Assembly: GCA_016710075.1 (NCBI GenBank)
Contig: JADJLO010000001.1
Span: forward strand, 372,001 to 436,000
Direction: 5' to 3'
Length of the DNA stretch: 64,000 nucleotides
Source of the DNA: Acidobacteriota bacterium
GTDB lineage: Bacteria; Acidobacteriota; Blastocatellia; RBC074
The translations under genes were made by a program, and so were the position numbers. The notes beneath the pieces are model-generated. The model did not search any database. It worked only from the letters and a program-made list of their open reading frames with translations, and was not told the origin of the DNA. Below, one piece after another: positions 1-9,753 of this stretch (positions within the stretch are counted from its first letter, which is position 1; each line of letters begins with the position of its first letter).

Positions 1-1
1 T

Positions 2-130
2 CGAGAGTGGCGACAGGGTTATCAGGTTCCCACTCCCGGCCAGCATTTTGATGAAGCTGATGAGAGTCCTGCCCGTAACCCTCTTCGATTTGATCGTGGC
101 CCGCAGGAGACCGGTAAAATTACGAAGTAA
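2..130 (+). CDS. C-terminal end of an unidentified protein (cut by window edge)
   Basis: The frame starting at base 2 is open from the window edge to a TAA at 128-130 and gives about 42 residues. The sequence is hydrophilic and rich in Arg, Asp, Glu and Pro, as expected of a disordered tail, and has no recognisable motif. The next gene starts 37 bases later on the same strand, so the two could share a transcript. Too little is visible to name a family, and a chance open frame of this length is possible. Confidence 0.4.
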   Translation, partial: REWRQGYQVPTPGQHFDEADESPARNPLRFDRGPQETGKITK

Positions 131-166
131 ATGAGGTTAAGATTAACCGGGTTTTTGATCTGATCA

Positions 167-562
167 ATGGAAACAGAGAAAAAGTACTATTCTTCAGGAA
201 CGAAATGGGAGCCGATAGTCGGTTATTCGCGGGCGGTCAGGGTCGGTGACCAGATCTTCGTCACCGGCACCACTGCAACAGGCGATAATGGAGAGATCAT
301 CGGCGAGGGCGATGCCTATGCTCAGGCCGTACAAGTGATCCGAAATATCGAGCGGGCTTTGAATGCTCTCGGCGGCTCTCTCGGGGATGTGGTCAGAACC
401 AGGATGTTCGTTACGGATATCAGCCGTTGGGAAGAGTATGGCAGAGCTCACGGTGAATTTTTCAGTGTGATCCGCCCATGTACAACGATGGTGGAGGTCA
501 GCAGGTTGATCGATGATCGAATGCTGATCGAAATCGAAGCCGATGCCATCGTTTTGCAATGA
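167..562 (+). CDS. RidA/YjgF-YER057c-UK114 family protein
   Basis: 131 residues, the usual length for the RidA superfamily. Members hydrolyse reactive enamine/imine intermediates from PLP enzymes or act in related deaminations, as cytosolic trimers. Visible family features are the N-terminal strand ending in VGDQIFVTGTT, the central helix AVQVIRNIERALNALGGSLGDVV, the RTRMFVTDI strand, and the C-terminal IRPCTTMVEVSRL segment in place of the classical RPARS stretch. An Arg is present at the position that binds substrate carboxylate in RidA, but the surrounding motif differs. This suggests one of the divergent subgroups and not housekeeping RidA. No strong Shine-Dalgarno precedes the ATG. The exact substrate cannot be told. 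Confidence 0.88.
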   Translation: METEKKYYSSGTKWEPIVGYSRAVRVGDQIFVTGTTATGDNGEIIGEGDAYAQAVQVIRNIERALNALGGSLGDVVRTRMFVTDISRWEEYGRAHGEFFSVIRPCTTMVEVSRLIDDRMLIEIEADAIVLQ

Positions 563-586
563 GGCTGGAGATTAGGCAAATAATTT

Positions 587-2030
587 ATGGCAAGATTTCC
601 ATTAAGACCGCCTGTCGCCGTCGCAGCGCCGCAGCCGGCGGCACCGCCGCCGATCGAGGAGTTTTTCGATATACCCGATGAAGAACCCATATCATCCGGG
701 TATACAATCAGATCATTGTTCTGGAAGGCAACGATATGGCTTCTGGTTGCTCTCGGCATTCAGACACTTGCCAGCCTCTCTCCAACGCTGGTTGAATTGG
801 TCTATAGCCAGACTATCTATTTTCACATTTCACGGCTTCTGACCTATGTGAACAGGTACTTCTCCATTTCACTGGGAGAGATCTTTTTCGGGATGGTCAT
901 CATCTGGTTTTTCCTCTGGACAATATGGTATCTGAGAAGGGCATTCAGAGGGGAAACGCGAGTCTTTGATGTGATCAAGATTCTTTTTCTGCATCTGGCC
1001 TGGACCTTCAGCACACTCTTTGTCCTGTTTCTGCTTTTATGGGGACTCAATTTCCAACGGATGCCAATTTCTGATTCGATGGGGCTGATTCGCAGGCCTG
1101 CAAGATCTGATGAGTTGCAGGCTATCGGCGCCAGGATCTATTCGGGAATCAACAAAAACTATGATGATGCAGCCGCCGGCCAGGGATGGAGCGGCACCAG
1201 CCGTCTACCCATGCCCATGGCCAAACTCAATGAGATCCTTGAGACCTCATTCCAGAACACGCCCATCTTGGAGTCGCCCGACAGGGAGGGCTGGGTGTTC
1301 CCAAACCTCTTTACTCTTCAAGGGTAGCCGGTGTTTTTGGAGCGGAAGGATTCTTCATCCCGTACAGCGGTGAGCCGCTTTATAACGAAGCGGTGCCGAA
1401 CTGTGATCTGCCGTTCGTCATCGCTCGCCAGAAGGCTCATCAGCGAGGATATGCCAGAGAAGACGAGGCCAACCTTGTCGCTTATATTATCTGCACCAAC
1501 GCTTCTGACCCGTATGTTCGATATTCCGGATTTCTGCATGGGATCAAAGTTCTTGAAGAGATTGAAAAATCAGGAGTCGGTCAATACAGGGACAAGGTCG
1601 GCCGCGGACCGTCAACTGATCTGGATGCGAGAATCGATTACTGGTTCAAGACAAAAGTGATTACCCCGATACGCTGCTTCAGCGATTGACGGGTCTCTAT
1701 CTGAGAATAAATCGCGTCAGGCGCGGCTATGAGAATTTTGACGAAGACATTCCGCTGATCATAGGGTATTACCTCAAGTCTCCGACATTCCAGCCGAGAG
1801 AATCCTCCCCGGCCAGTGTTCCACCGGCTACTACTGCTCCGCAGACCACGGCTCCCCCGTTAACTCCACGACCTGTCGGGGATGGAGGAGGTGGCGGGGG
1901 TGGTGGCACCGGCACTGGAACTCCATTAGCTCCGCGACCGGTTGGGGGTGGTGGAGGCGCCGGCACTGGAACTCCGTTAGCTCCACGACCGGTGGGGGTG
2001 GTGGTGGCGCCGCCGCCAAAGCTCCGGTAG
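587..2030 (+). CDS. DUF3810-type membrane protein, two frameshifts
   Basis: The protein has three consecutive reading frames. Residues 1-246 (587-1327) carry a Pro/Ala-rich cytoplasmic start and three membrane segments near residues 50-70, 95-115 and 135-155. The product then continues in frame +1 (positions congruent to 1 mod 3) with SSRVAGVFGAEGFFIPYSGE and AHQRGYAREDEANLVAYI, and DPYVRYSGF follows. These are the conserved core of the DUF3810 family. A second break lies in the A4 run at 1653-1656, after which KSDYPDTLLQRLTGLYLRIN resumes. Both shifts are -1 type, consistent with a missing base each. The C-terminus from about 1800 is a Pro/Gly/Thr repeat tail. The family has no established function; the AHQ.GY..E.EAN motif resembles a metal-binding peptidase-like core. 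Confidence 0.75.
1853..2012 (+). repeat. Imperfect tandem repeat encoding a Pro/Gly-rich tail
   Basis: Roughly two and a half imperfect copies of a unit of about 55-65 bases, each encoding a short PLAPRPVGGGGG-like block joined by Gly/Thr runs. It forms the C-terminal tail of the DUF3810 protein. The GGT/GGC/GGG runs make this a site prone to slippage. It is read in frame to the stop at 2030, so it belongs to the gene. Confidence 0.75.
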
Positions 2031-2078
2031 GCTGAACCGTTATCCATCTATCACTATCATTCAGGATCAAAATATCGA

Positions 2079-4085
2079 ATGAGTTCTCCACAATCTGCAA
2101 TCAAGCAATCGGTACTCAATCAGACGAACGATTCAATCCGTCGCGCACAGGATTATCTGATCTCACAATTGAATCTCGAAGGGTTCTGGTGGGCTGAGCT
2201 GGAAGCCAATGTGACTCTGACGGCAGAGTACGTCATGCTCCACAAAATACTGATGCATTCCGATCCGCAGAACAGGTTGAGCAACGGCAGGGACAGAGAG
2301 GCTCAGATTCAGCAGATGGCCCGCTATCTGCTGCGCGAGCAGCGCAAGCACGGCGGTTGGGAGCTGTATTACGGCGACGGCGGCGAGATCAGCACCACTA
2401 TTGAAGCCTATTTTGCACTTAAGCTGGCGGGGCATTCGCCTGATGATCCGGCGATGCAGCAGGCGCGCAAGTTCATCCTCGAACGCGGCGGGCTGGCAAA
2501 AGCCCGGGTCTTTACCAAAATCCACATGGCGCTTTTTGGAGCTTTCCCCTGGGAAGGCATTCCGACGCTTCCTCCCTGGTTCATGCTGTTGCCGAAATGG
2601 TTCCCGTTCAACATCTATACCATGGCGAGCTGGGCGCGTTCATCCACCGTGCCCCTTCTGGTTGTCATCGACAAGCGGCCGGTAACTGATGCGGGTGTCA
2701 CAGCAGATGAACTCTACGTTGAAGGCAGTATGGAAAAGGCCGACGTCAGTCTGAAGAACAACGACAGGACGACTGCGGGCTCTTTCTTTCTGGCGGCGGA
2801 TAAGCTGCTCAAATTCTTCAACCGTGCGGGCATGGTCCCCTTCAGGCAGAAGGGAATTCAAGCCTCTGAGAGATGGGTCATCGAGCGCCAGGATACCACC
2901 GGCGACTGGGCCGGCATAGTTCCGGCCATGCTCAATTCCATCCTGATGTTTCATGTACTTGGATACTCTGCGGTTCATCCATACATCAAACGCGGGCTTG
3001 ATGCTCTTGACCGGTTCTGTATTGAAGAAGGCGTCATCCAGGGCTCGGAACTGCCTCAATACCTGCGTCTGCAACCGTGCATATCACCTACCTGGGATAC
3101 GGCGCTCGGCCTGACGGCGCTGCTTGATTCAGGGGTTCCGCCGAACGATCCCAGGGTCAAAGCCGCAGGCGACTGGCTGCTGACAAAACAGATCTTCCGT
3201 TATGGCGACTGGGCGATATTCAATCGCAAGGGGAAACCTGCCGGGTGGGCTTTCGAGTTCTTCAATGACTACTACCCGGACGTAGACGATACGGCGGCTG
3301 TCATCATGGCGCTGCTTGGGACGAAGCTCGACCAGGAGCCGTACAAGCTTGAAGCCTGCAGAGCGGCGACCGAATGGGTCATGTCGATGCAATGCAAAAA
3401 CGGAGGATGGGCGGCATTCGATATCGATAATACTCTGGAACTCTGGAACCAGATGCCGTACGGAGATCTCAAGGCGATGATCGATCCGCCGACAGCGGAT
3501 CTCACCGGCCGCGTTCTGGAACTTCTTGGACACTGGCAGCAAAGACACACAGAAAAGCGCTACTCCGATGATCAGGTCCGAAGAGCGATTGATTTTCTGA
3601 TGAGCCTTCAGGAGAGAGATGGTTCGTGGTGGGGCCGATGGGGAGTCAATTACATCTACGGCACATACCTTGCGCTTGTCGGTCTCCGGTCAATCTCGAC
3701 TTATGTTGGTTTCGATATGGAGTGCGATCAGGTCAAACAGGCCGCCGCATGGCTGCGCAGCGTACAGAACAGCGACGGAGGCTGGGGCGAAACCTGCGAG
3801 TCATACAAGGCTCCAAACCTGCGCGGCAAAGGGCCCAGCACCCCTTCTCAAACTGCCTGGGCTCTGATGGGATTGATGGCCGCCGGCGATTTCGAAACCG
3901 ACAACGTTCGCATGGGAATCGAATTCCTGCTGTCAAAACATAATCCGGACGGAAGCTGGCCCGAGGCTGAATTTACAGGCACAGGGTTCCCCGGCCATTT
4001 CTATATCAATTATCACCAGTATCGGAACCAGTTTCCTCTGACCGCCCTTGGTCGTTATGCCGCCTGGCTCGAAAATCAGATCTGA
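2079..4085 (+). CDS. shc: Squalene-hopene cyclase
   Basis: 668 residues, close to the usual 630-720. It cyclises squalene to hopene/hopanol, the first committed step of hopanoid formation, as a monotopic inner-membrane enzyme. The catalytic DVDDTA motif (DxDDTA) is at residues 401-406. Several QW repeats, which brace the alpha/alpha barrels, are visible: the N-terminal LNLEGFWWAELEAN, QCKNGGWAAFD, QERDGSWWGRWG and NSDGGWGE. The start ATG follows the preceding gene's stop by 48 bases, and a methyltransferase gene begins 8 bases after the stop. None of the usual hopanoid genes (hpnC/D/E, hpnH) are in view, so squalene must be made elsewhere. Assignment is firm. Confidence 0.97.
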   Translation: MSSPQSAIKQSVLNQTNDSIRRAQDYLISQLNLEGFWWAELEANVTLTAEYVMLHKILMHSDPQNRLSNGRDREAQIQQMARYLLREQRKHGGWELYYGDGGEISTTIEAYFALKLAGHSPDDPAMQQARKFILERGGLAKARVFTKIHMALFGAFPWEGIPTLPPWFMLLPKWFPFNIYTMASWARSSTVPLLVVIDKRPVTDAGVTADELYVEGSMEKADVSLKNNDRTTAGSFFLAADKLLKFFNRAGMVPFRQKGIQASERWVIERQDTTGDWAGIVPAMLNSILMFHVLGYSAVHPYIKRGLDALDRFCIEEGVIQGSELPQYLRLQPCISPTWDTALGLTALLDSGVPPNDPRVKAAGDWLLTKQIFRYGDWAIFNRKGKPAGWAFEFFNDYYPDVDDTAAVIMALLGTKLDQEPYKLEACRAATEWVMSMQCKNGGWAAFDIDNTLELWNQMPYGDLKAMIDPPTADLTGRVLELLGHWQQRHTEKRYSDDQVRRAIDFLMSLQERDGSWWGRWGVNYIYGTYLALVGLRSISTYVGFDMECDQVKQAAAWLRSVQNSDGGWGETCESYKAPNLRGKGPSTPSQTAWALMGLMAAGDFETDNVRMGIEFLLSKHNPDGSWPEAEFTGTGFPGHFYINYHQYRNQFPLTALGRYAAWLENQI

Positions 4086-4093
4086 AGCTCGCG

Positions 4094-4666
4094 ATGAACA
4101 AATGGGATCGACGATACAGTCAGGACGAAAGTCTCATGCTGCGGCCTCTGCCGCTGATTGAGGAGTGCTGCAAAGGTATGGCTCCAGCTCGGGCGCTCGA
4201 TCTCGCCTGCGGCTCCGGTCGCCATTCACTTTATCTCGCCGGTCTCGGATGGAAGGTCACCGCCGTAGATTTTTCCGAAGTCGCTCTCGTATTGCTGCAG
4301 TCGCGTGCTACCGAACGAAACTTGAAAATCGATACACGCCTCGCCGATCTCGAGAAAGGTGAATTCATCATCGAGCCAGAGAGCTATGACCTGATCATCG
4401 ATACATTCTATCTTCAAAGGGGGCTCTTCTCTCAGATCCGTCAGGGCCTTAAGATCGGCGCCCTCTTGATTGCCGTTATCGCTTTGATCGATCATGACCC
4501 CGATTTAAAGCCGATGAATCCCGATTTCCTGCTCGAGCCCGGCGAATTGAAAAGTGAATTTTCAGACTTTGAGATCATCCACTATCTCGAAACCCGCCGT
4601 GATCCTCAAAAACGCCCAAATGCCGAGATTGTTGCCAGGAAGGTCAACCGTCAAGCTGAACTCTGA
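4094..4666 (+). CDS. Class I SAM-dependent methyltransferase
   Basis: 190 residues with a Rossmann methyltransferase core. Motif I, ALDLACGSGRHSLYLA, is near residues 35-50; an acidic residue ends the second strand (VTAVDFSE), and YDLIIDTFYLQRG corresponds to motif IV/post-motif. The size and motif order resemble the TehB/tellurite-resistance-like small methyltransferases, but no substrate-specific feature is visible. It starts 8 bases after squalene-hopene cyclase, so co-transcription is likely. Methylation of a hopanoid is conceivable from context only; the known hopanoid methylases HpnP and HpnR are radical SAM enzymes and this is not one of them. The gene converges with the minus-strand genes that follow. 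Confidence 0.82.
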   Translation: MNKWDRRYSQDESLMLRPLPLIEECCKGMAPARALDLACGSGRHSLYLAGLGWKVTAVDFSEVALVLLQSRATERNLKIDTRLADLEKGEFIIEPESYDLIIDTFYLQRGLFSQIRQGLKIGALLIAVIALIDHDPDLKPMNPDFLLEPGELKSEFSDFEIIHYLETRRDPQKRPNAEIVARKVNRQAEL

Positions 4667-4679
4667 ACTGTTCTATCCC

Positions 4680-5192
4680 TTACCCCTTCTTTTCGAAATA
4701 GAGTTTGAACTGCTGGGTTTTTTCTGGAGTTTCGCGGGTGCGAGTGATCTTGAGTCCCTTGCCATCATCGACCAGTTCCCAGTATTCCTTTGTGACGACA
4801 CCGGTGAGTTTGCCGAGGTTCATTCCGCTGATCGATGACTTGAGCTCAAGGACCTGCCCCTTCTCGATCCAGCGTGCCTGCAGGGTCATGGTTCCAGCCA
4901 TTGGACGGACAACCTCGGCCGTCGTATCCTTGCCTTCAAGACTGTAAATCAAGGGCTGTGATGGCTGCTCGTGACCGCGGATTCGGATCTTCTGATCGAC
5001 TGAGATATTCTTCAGATCCTGATCGACATAAAGAATGATGTCCGCACCTGCCAGAGTGCCGGTCAGTCCTTCGCTTTTTGTGCGGACCAGAGACCAGATC
5101 CCGCCGAATTTCGCCGGCGCCGCTGTCACTGATGCAAATACCTGCGATCCGATGATTAATAGAAATGCGATCGAAACCAATCTTTTTAGCAT
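4680..5192 (-). CDS. Small secreted protein of unknown function
   Basis: About 170 residues starting at the ATG whose complement is 5190-5192. An AGGAAG ribosome site lies 8 bases upstream, and a longer start 33 bases further out lacks one. The N-terminus MLKRLVSIAFLLIIGSQVFA is a clear signal peptide. The mature part begins with a GGIWSLVRTKS strand, similar in style to the GTWxLDKxKS openings of other small lipocalin-like secreted proteins in this window, and ends in charged beta strands. No catalytic motif is visible. It is the last gene of the long minus-strand block, 55 bases after msrA. Confidence 0.7.
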   Translation of the reverse strand: MLKRLVSIAFLLIIGSQVFASVTAAPAKFGGIWSLVRTKSEGLTGTLAGADIILYVDQDLKNISVDQKIRIRGHEQPSQPLIYSLEGKDTTAEVVRPMAGTMTLQARWIEKGQVLELKSSISGMNLGKLTGVVTKEYWELVDDGKGLKITRTRETPEKTQQFKLYFEKKG

Positions 5193-5246
5193 GATGAAAC
5201 TTCCTGAAGATATCCGGTGTCTCATGATGGCGCCGGGAATGATGGG

Positions 5247-5798
5247 TTAATGCTTTTTCAGCTTGTCGAGGAAAAGCTTGCGGAATTTGGCTACTTTGGG
5301 GGCGACGACAGCCATGCAATATGGCTGGAAAGGATTACGAGCGAAATAATCGCGATGATAATCTTCAGCGGGGTAGAATTTGGTGAGGGGGGCAATCTCG
5401 GTGACGATGGGATCGTCCCATATCTTCGCCGCCTCGATTTCAGCGATGACCTGCTCGGCGGTCGCCTTCTGTTCGGGCGAGTGATAAAAGATGGCGGAGC
5501 GGTATTGAGTTCCGACATCGGCGCCCTGGCGGTTGAGGCTGGTCGGATCGTGTATGGTGAAGAATATCTGTAGCAGTTCCCTGTAGGAGACGATGCCTGG
5601 ATTGAAGGTTATTTGAACCACCTCGGCGTGCCCTGTGTCTCCTTCACAGACCTCGCGGTAAGTTGGATCGTCTGTTTGTCCGCCGGCATAGCCGGATTCC
5701 GATTTTTCAACACCGCCTAGCTGGTCATACACAGCCTCCAGACACCAGAAGCATCCGCCTGCAAGTGTTGCCAACTCCCTGTTGCCGTCAGATTCCAT
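5247..5798 (-). CDS. msrA: Peptide methionine sulfoxide reductase MsrA
   Basis: 183 residues, of typical MsrA length. It reduces the S-epimer of methionine sulfoxide in proteins. The active-site GCFWC motif is at residues 15-19, followed by EAVYDQLGGVEKSESGYAGG, then GHAEVVQITFNP, IFFTIHDPTSLNRQGADVGTQYRSAIF and an AEDYHRDYFARNP end, all diagnostic. No signal peptide, so cytoplasmic. It follows the DUF4340 gene by 27 bases and may be carried on the same transcript as the envelope genes upstream. No MsrB domain is fused. Confidence 0.97.
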   Translation of the reverse strand: MESDGNRELATLAGGCFWCLEAVYDQLGGVEKSESGYAGGQTDDPTYREVCEGDTGHAEVVQITFNPGIVSYRELLQIFFTIHDPTSLNRQGADVGTQYRSAIFYHSPEQKATAEQVIAEIEAAKIWDDPIVTEIAPLTKFYPAEDYHRDYFARNPFQPYCMAVVAPKVAKFRKLFLDKLKKH

Positions 5799-5825
5799 AA
5801 ATCAATTCCTTTGCCGTTGGATAGG

Positions 5826-7156
5826 TCAGTTTGCCACCAGGGCGTCTTCCAGCCTGAAGCTCATACTTTCAAGAACCGATTTTGGAACTTTGTAGATCTC
5901 GGGTTTTCCTTCGATCTGCACATAAGCGTTTTCACCATCGGCGGCTGAGATCCTGATGACGGTGGATTTACCGTCTTTGGTTGTCGTCCTTACCACCACA
6001 GCAGGTTTTGTCAGTTTACCTGAAATAGCGGCTGAGGGCTTATCCAGAATTTCGAGAGCTTTAGCCTCAAGGGGGTCGAGGACCTTGAAAGCCACAGCCT
6101 CCTTACCTTTGCTCGAAACAGGCTCTCTGACAACCCACTTACTCTCTTTGTCCCGTTCGGTAATGAGTGTCAGGTTGGGGTTCTTGACCTGAATTACTGT
6201 CAACTCATCTTGATTGATAGTGAAGAAGGTCTTGCTGCGGAGGGCAATCGTTTTTGAATTGAGCTTGTCGTAAAGCGCGGAATCGATCTTTATCACCTGA
6301 GGCTTATCCGAAACCTTCGCATAATAAAGCGCTTCGACACTGGATCCGACGCTGATGGTTTCTCTACGCCGTTATTCAGCTTTGCGGTGAAAGTCACTTT
6401 TGGTTTATCGAGGCCGTATTTTGCAGGGTCGTCAGATGTCTCCGATGCAAAATCGACCACTTTGGCGGCAGTGATATCACCGAGGAGGCTGCTCACACCA
6501 TCGTTATCCGCTGGGTTTTCCGCAGGTGTTTTGAGCACCCAGTTGGATTCGCCTTTCCTGGCCAGTTCAAATGAGCCGTTGGTGTTGTTGAATTTCACCG
6601 AGTTGAAGTCGTACTGATTCTCTTTGAACAGCGATCGATCGCGAAAACCTGTTGCGGGTTTGTCCGCGGAGTTCAGCAGGGATGCGGCCAGAAGGGCGAT
6701 GTTTTGAGAGCCGTCGATTCTGGCATAAGCCGCTGAGCTTATCGGTTCTTTCGATCCGAATTCGATTTTATGGGTTTGCCCGTTTTTCAGTTTGACATCA
6801 AGACGAACGGTGGGCGAAGTCAGGCCGTAGGTATTGAGATCCGCCTCGGAAGCGGGAAACTCGCGTTCGATGCGGACATTCGTCATATCGCTGGTCAAGG
6901 AGTTCAATGCGTCTTCGTCTGCGTCCGCGCTTACCGGTTGTTTGATCACCCATTTGTTGTTCTCAAACTGCAGGTCTGTCTTTTCACTGCCACGGGTGAG
7001 GGTGATTGATGTGATGTCTTCCTTGTTGAAGCTGAAGGCGGGTTTGGTCGCATCCGCCTCCTGGTCACGGGGCTTGCCCGGTTTTATTTCGAGATAATAG
7101 ACAGCCGCGGCGCCCATCACCGCAATTAACAAAAGGATGATCGTGTTCTTCTTCAT
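5826..7156 (-). CDS. DUF4340 membrane-anchored protein, one frameshift
   Basis: About 440 residues once the frames are joined. The N-terminus MKKNTIILLLIAVMGAAAVYYLEI is a membrane anchor. The extracytoplasmic part has repeated units that begin with W(V/I)(I/L)K.P and DITSITLTRG strands and contain YGL..P.V, typical of DUF4340. The frame breaks at the TTT run 6359-6361: reading one extra A in the coding strand joins NNGVEK to TISVGSSVEALYYAKVSDKP and the downstream frame that starts at IKIDSALYDK. DUF4340 proteins are regularly found beside GldG-like ABC auxiliary proteins, as here (gap of about 210 bases), and are thought to work with them. Function is not established. Confidence 0.82.
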
Positions 7157-7189
7157 AGTTTTTGTGAGATGAAGAAACAGTGTAAGAAA

Positions 7190-7357
7190 GATTACGAAAC
7201 AGACGAAATAAACGAAACAGACGAAAAGAGTTTAAAAATATATAGTTCGTTAATCTCGATAACCCTGTATGTCAGGCGACATTATTGATCTTGTATATTG
7301 ATCGAATAGAAAAATTCAGTTTGTTTCGTAATCTTTCTTCCTCTGTTTCGTAATCTG
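7190..7357. repeat. Intergenic GAAACAGACGAAA word repeat, inverted pair
   Basis: Within the 210-base gap between the GldG-like and DUF4340 genes. 7194-7208 and 7212-7226 are two 18-base-period copies of ACGAAACAGACGAAA. 7320-7357 carries the inverse theme (TTTCGTAATC and CTGTTTCGTAATC), so the gap can fold back on itself. A nearly identical 37-base copy with one visible mismatch lies at 49390-49426, and an inverted hairpin version lies at 62327-62375. The remaining 7231-7319 is AT-rich with no gene. Confidence 0.7.
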
Positions 7358-7366
7358 TATTTTTTA

Positions 7367-8887
7367 TCAGCGACGTTTCCACCAGATCCAGACTCCGGTT
7401 CCGATGACAACCAGCGGCATCAACAGGACCGTCAGGAGGAAGAAAGTCTTCTGCTGGCTTTCCGACAGGGTGATCGAGCGATTCGTGGGAGATTTGGGTC
7501 GGATCGCGATCAGGTCCTCGTCCTGGGCCAGCCAGTTGACGGTATTGAGAAACAGGTCACCGTTGCCGGCTTTGCCCGCATAATTGTTGGTGGCGAAATC
7601 GGAATCTCCGATGACGACCAGCCGGATGTCCTGGTTCTCGCCTAGCATTTTAGTCATGGCCACGCCAAGACAGACAGGGCCTTTCTTGTCTTTTCCTTCA
7701 TCGAATTTGGCCTCATTGCCTTTGAGCTCTGTTTCAGCCCAACTGGCTTCCGAGGTGTTGAGCATTTTGATGAAGACGACATCGCCTTTGGCCGACTCGC
7801 CCGTGTCTACCGATCTGGCAAACGGGAAGAATGTCGCAACCCGGTTGAGATCTTTGGTGATTGGATGAGCGCCGTAATTTGTCACCAGGGGAACTGCAGG
7901 TCCTGTCCCGAAAAGGCGGCCGACGCCGCTGACATCGATGACGGTGTCGTTGGCGATAATGATATTCCAGTTTTTCAGCAGGTTGTTGAGACCGCCGTCA
8001 GACCCCGGATCCAGCATGAGCAGGGCTTTTCCGCCACCATCGAGGTATTTGCCTATGAGATCGGCTTCCTGTGGGAAGAATTCCTTGGTTGGACCGGCCA
8101 CGACAATGGCTGCGCAATCTTCCGGAACTTTATTGGATGACACGAGGTTGACCGATTTGACCTCGTAGTTTTCGCTCTTCATGGCCTTATCGATGCTGGC
8201 GTAGCCATCAGCCTCCTGGCTGCCGAGATCCTTTTCGCCGTGCCCTTCGATAAAGCAGATGGTCTTGAGCTTGTCACGTGTGACTTTCATCAACGCATTG
8301 GTCACCGACTGTTCGTCATCAGCCTGTGGTCTCTCAATCCGCTCTCCAGATGTGACTACTGTATCGGGCATGCGTTTGACCTGATACTTTTGACCGAGTT
8401 CCGGTTTCAACTGGGGATCGACTCTCTCGTATGTCACGCGAGCGTTGATGAATTTGTACTCGCGCATCATATCTGCAAGACGTTGATCGTCGACCTTGTC
8501 GAAGCGGATCACTTTCACGTCTTTCTGCATGCCGCCGACGATCTTTTTCGTCTGATCGGATAGCGTGTTGAGCCCCTCGGTCGTCAGATCGAAGCGCTTG
8601 TGATAACGATAACCCAAAAAATTGACGATGCTTAGAATGGCCAGGACCGCTACCGACAAAGCGACCGTATTGGTTCCCAGCTTGCCCGATCGGCCACGGA
8701 AGAAGTCCAGTATTGTTCCGAAATTGAGGACGATCGATACCAGTAGAAGCGCCGCCCCTGCAATGATCAGGGTTAGATTGAAGGGGCCCCAGAGCTCCTG
8801 AATGGTGTGGCGGACATAACCCGCAATCAACAAGGCGGCTCCGACAAAGCCTGCGAGTCTGCTGATTTCTTGACGATTGATGTTCAT
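7367..8887 (-). CDS. GldG-like ABC transporter auxiliary protein
   Basis: 506 residues. Three membrane helices near the N-terminus (about residues 10-27, 35-55 and 73-95) and one at the C-terminus (FFLLTVLLMPLVVIGTGVWIWW) bracket a large extracytoplasmic region of the ABC_transp_aux/GldG type. Recognisable parts are LSDQTKKIV, ICFIEGHGEKD, the AAIVVAGPTKEF strand, GGKALLMLDPG and a VVIGDSDFATNNY segment near the end. In Flavobacterium the homologous GldG acts with GldA/GldF; outside gliding bacteria the substrate is unknown. The order here, ATPase-permease-GldG-like-DUF4340, is the common arrangement. It lies 20 bases after the permease gene. Confidence 0.88.
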   Translation of the reverse strand: MNINRQEISRLAGFVGAALLIAGYVRHTIQELWGPFNLTLIIAGAALLLVSIVLNFGTILDFFRGRSGKLGTNTVALSVAVLAILSIVNFLGYRYHKRFDLTTEGLNTLSDQTKKIVGGMQKDVKVIRFDKVDDQRLADMMREYKFINARVTYERVDPQLKPELGQKYQVKRMPDTVVTSGERIERPQADDEQSVTNALMKVTRDKLKTICFIEGHGEKDLGSQEADGYASIDKAMKSENYEVKSVNLVSSNKVPEDCAAIVVAGPTKEFFPQEADLIGKYLDGGGKALLMLDPGSDGGLNNLLKNWNIIIANDTVIDVSGVGRLFGTGPAVPLVTNYGAHPITKDLNRVATFFPFARSVDTGESAKGDVVFIKMLNTSEASWAETELKGNEAKFDEGKDKKGPVCLGVAMTKMLGENQDIRLVVIGDSDFATNNYAGKAGNGDLFLNTVNWLAQDEDLIAIRPKSPTNRSITLSESQQKTFFLLTVLLMPLVVIGTGVWIWWKRR

Positions 8888-8907
8888 AAAAGATCTCTAT
8901 GTATGAT

Positions 8908-9696
8908 TTAAGCTCTTCTCCATCTCATTGAATCGAGTGCGCGCAACGTCAGGAAGAGTCCCAGCGCGGTCAGCGACAGATAAAAAACTATGCTCGATGT
9001 GTCGATGACTCCCTGCGAAAATGAATCGTAATGCTGGAGGATGGATAAATATTTTAAAATCTCGGCGGTGGCGCCGGTTGCGGCACGAATCCCCATATCA
9101 AGCACCCAGAGGAGCAGGAAGACGACAAAGGTAATCACGCCGGCAATGACCTGACTTTCCGTCATTGAAGAGATGAATGATCCGAGAGCAATCAACACGG
9201 CTCCAAGCAGCAGGACGCCCAGATATCCGGACCAGACGATCCGCCAGGGCATCGCCGGTTCGCTGTAGCGCGACATGATGAAGTGATAAATCAGTGTCGG
9301 CGCCAGCATGAAAATGAAGAGATTGAACAAGGCGAGAAACTTGCCAAGCACGATCTGCAGCTCGGATATCGGAGACGTCATGAGCATCTCCATGGTTCCG
9401 CGTTTGCGCTCTTCAGCATAAACGCCCATCGTCAGCATCGGAATCAGAAAGAGCAGCAGCGTCGCAATGATTCCGATGAAATTCCGGATCACAAGTCCGG
9501 GGACATCCATATCCGGCGGAGCGCCGGTGCGCTGAGCCTGCATCTGAATCATGAACGAACGCTCGATCAATATGGAAAGGATGTTTGAGAAGAAATAACC
9601 TGTGATCACCAGGAAGAAGCCGATGACGATATAGGCGATCGGCGATACAAAGTAGCCGTTCATTTCACGGCGGTAGATGGCAAGGATACCTTTCAT
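8908..9696 (-). CDS. ABC-2 type permease (GldF-like)
   Basis: 262 residues with six hydrophobic segments. It begins MKGILAIYRREMNGYFVSPIAYIVIGFFLVITGYF, the conserved start of GldF/YhaP-like ABC-2 permeases with the E..YF.SP.AY motif. LLLFLIPMLTMGVYAEERKRGTMEMLMTSP is the signature cytoplasmic segment between helices 2 and 3. An extended loop at residues 40-65 follows the first helix. It lies between the ATPase and the GldG-like gene, so the three probably form one exporter complex in the inner membrane. Substrate unknown. Confidence 0.9.
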   Translation of the reverse strand: MKGILAIYRREMNGYFVSPIAYIVIGFFLVITGYFFSNILSILIERSFMIQMQAQRTGAPPDMDVPGLVIRNFIGIIATLLLFLIPMLTMGVYAEERKRGTMEMLMTSPISELQIVLGKFLALFNLFIFMLAPTLIYHFIMSRYSEPAMPWRIVWSGYLGVLLLGAVLIALGSFISSMTESQVIAGVITFVVFLLLWVLDMGIRAATGATAEILKYLSILQHYDSFSQGVIDTSSIVFYLSLTALGLFLTLRALDSMRWRRA

Positions 9697-9753
9697 AATC
9701 TCATCACTTAACTTGATTGAATGAATGTGGCGCAGAAGGTCATTCTGCAGATG

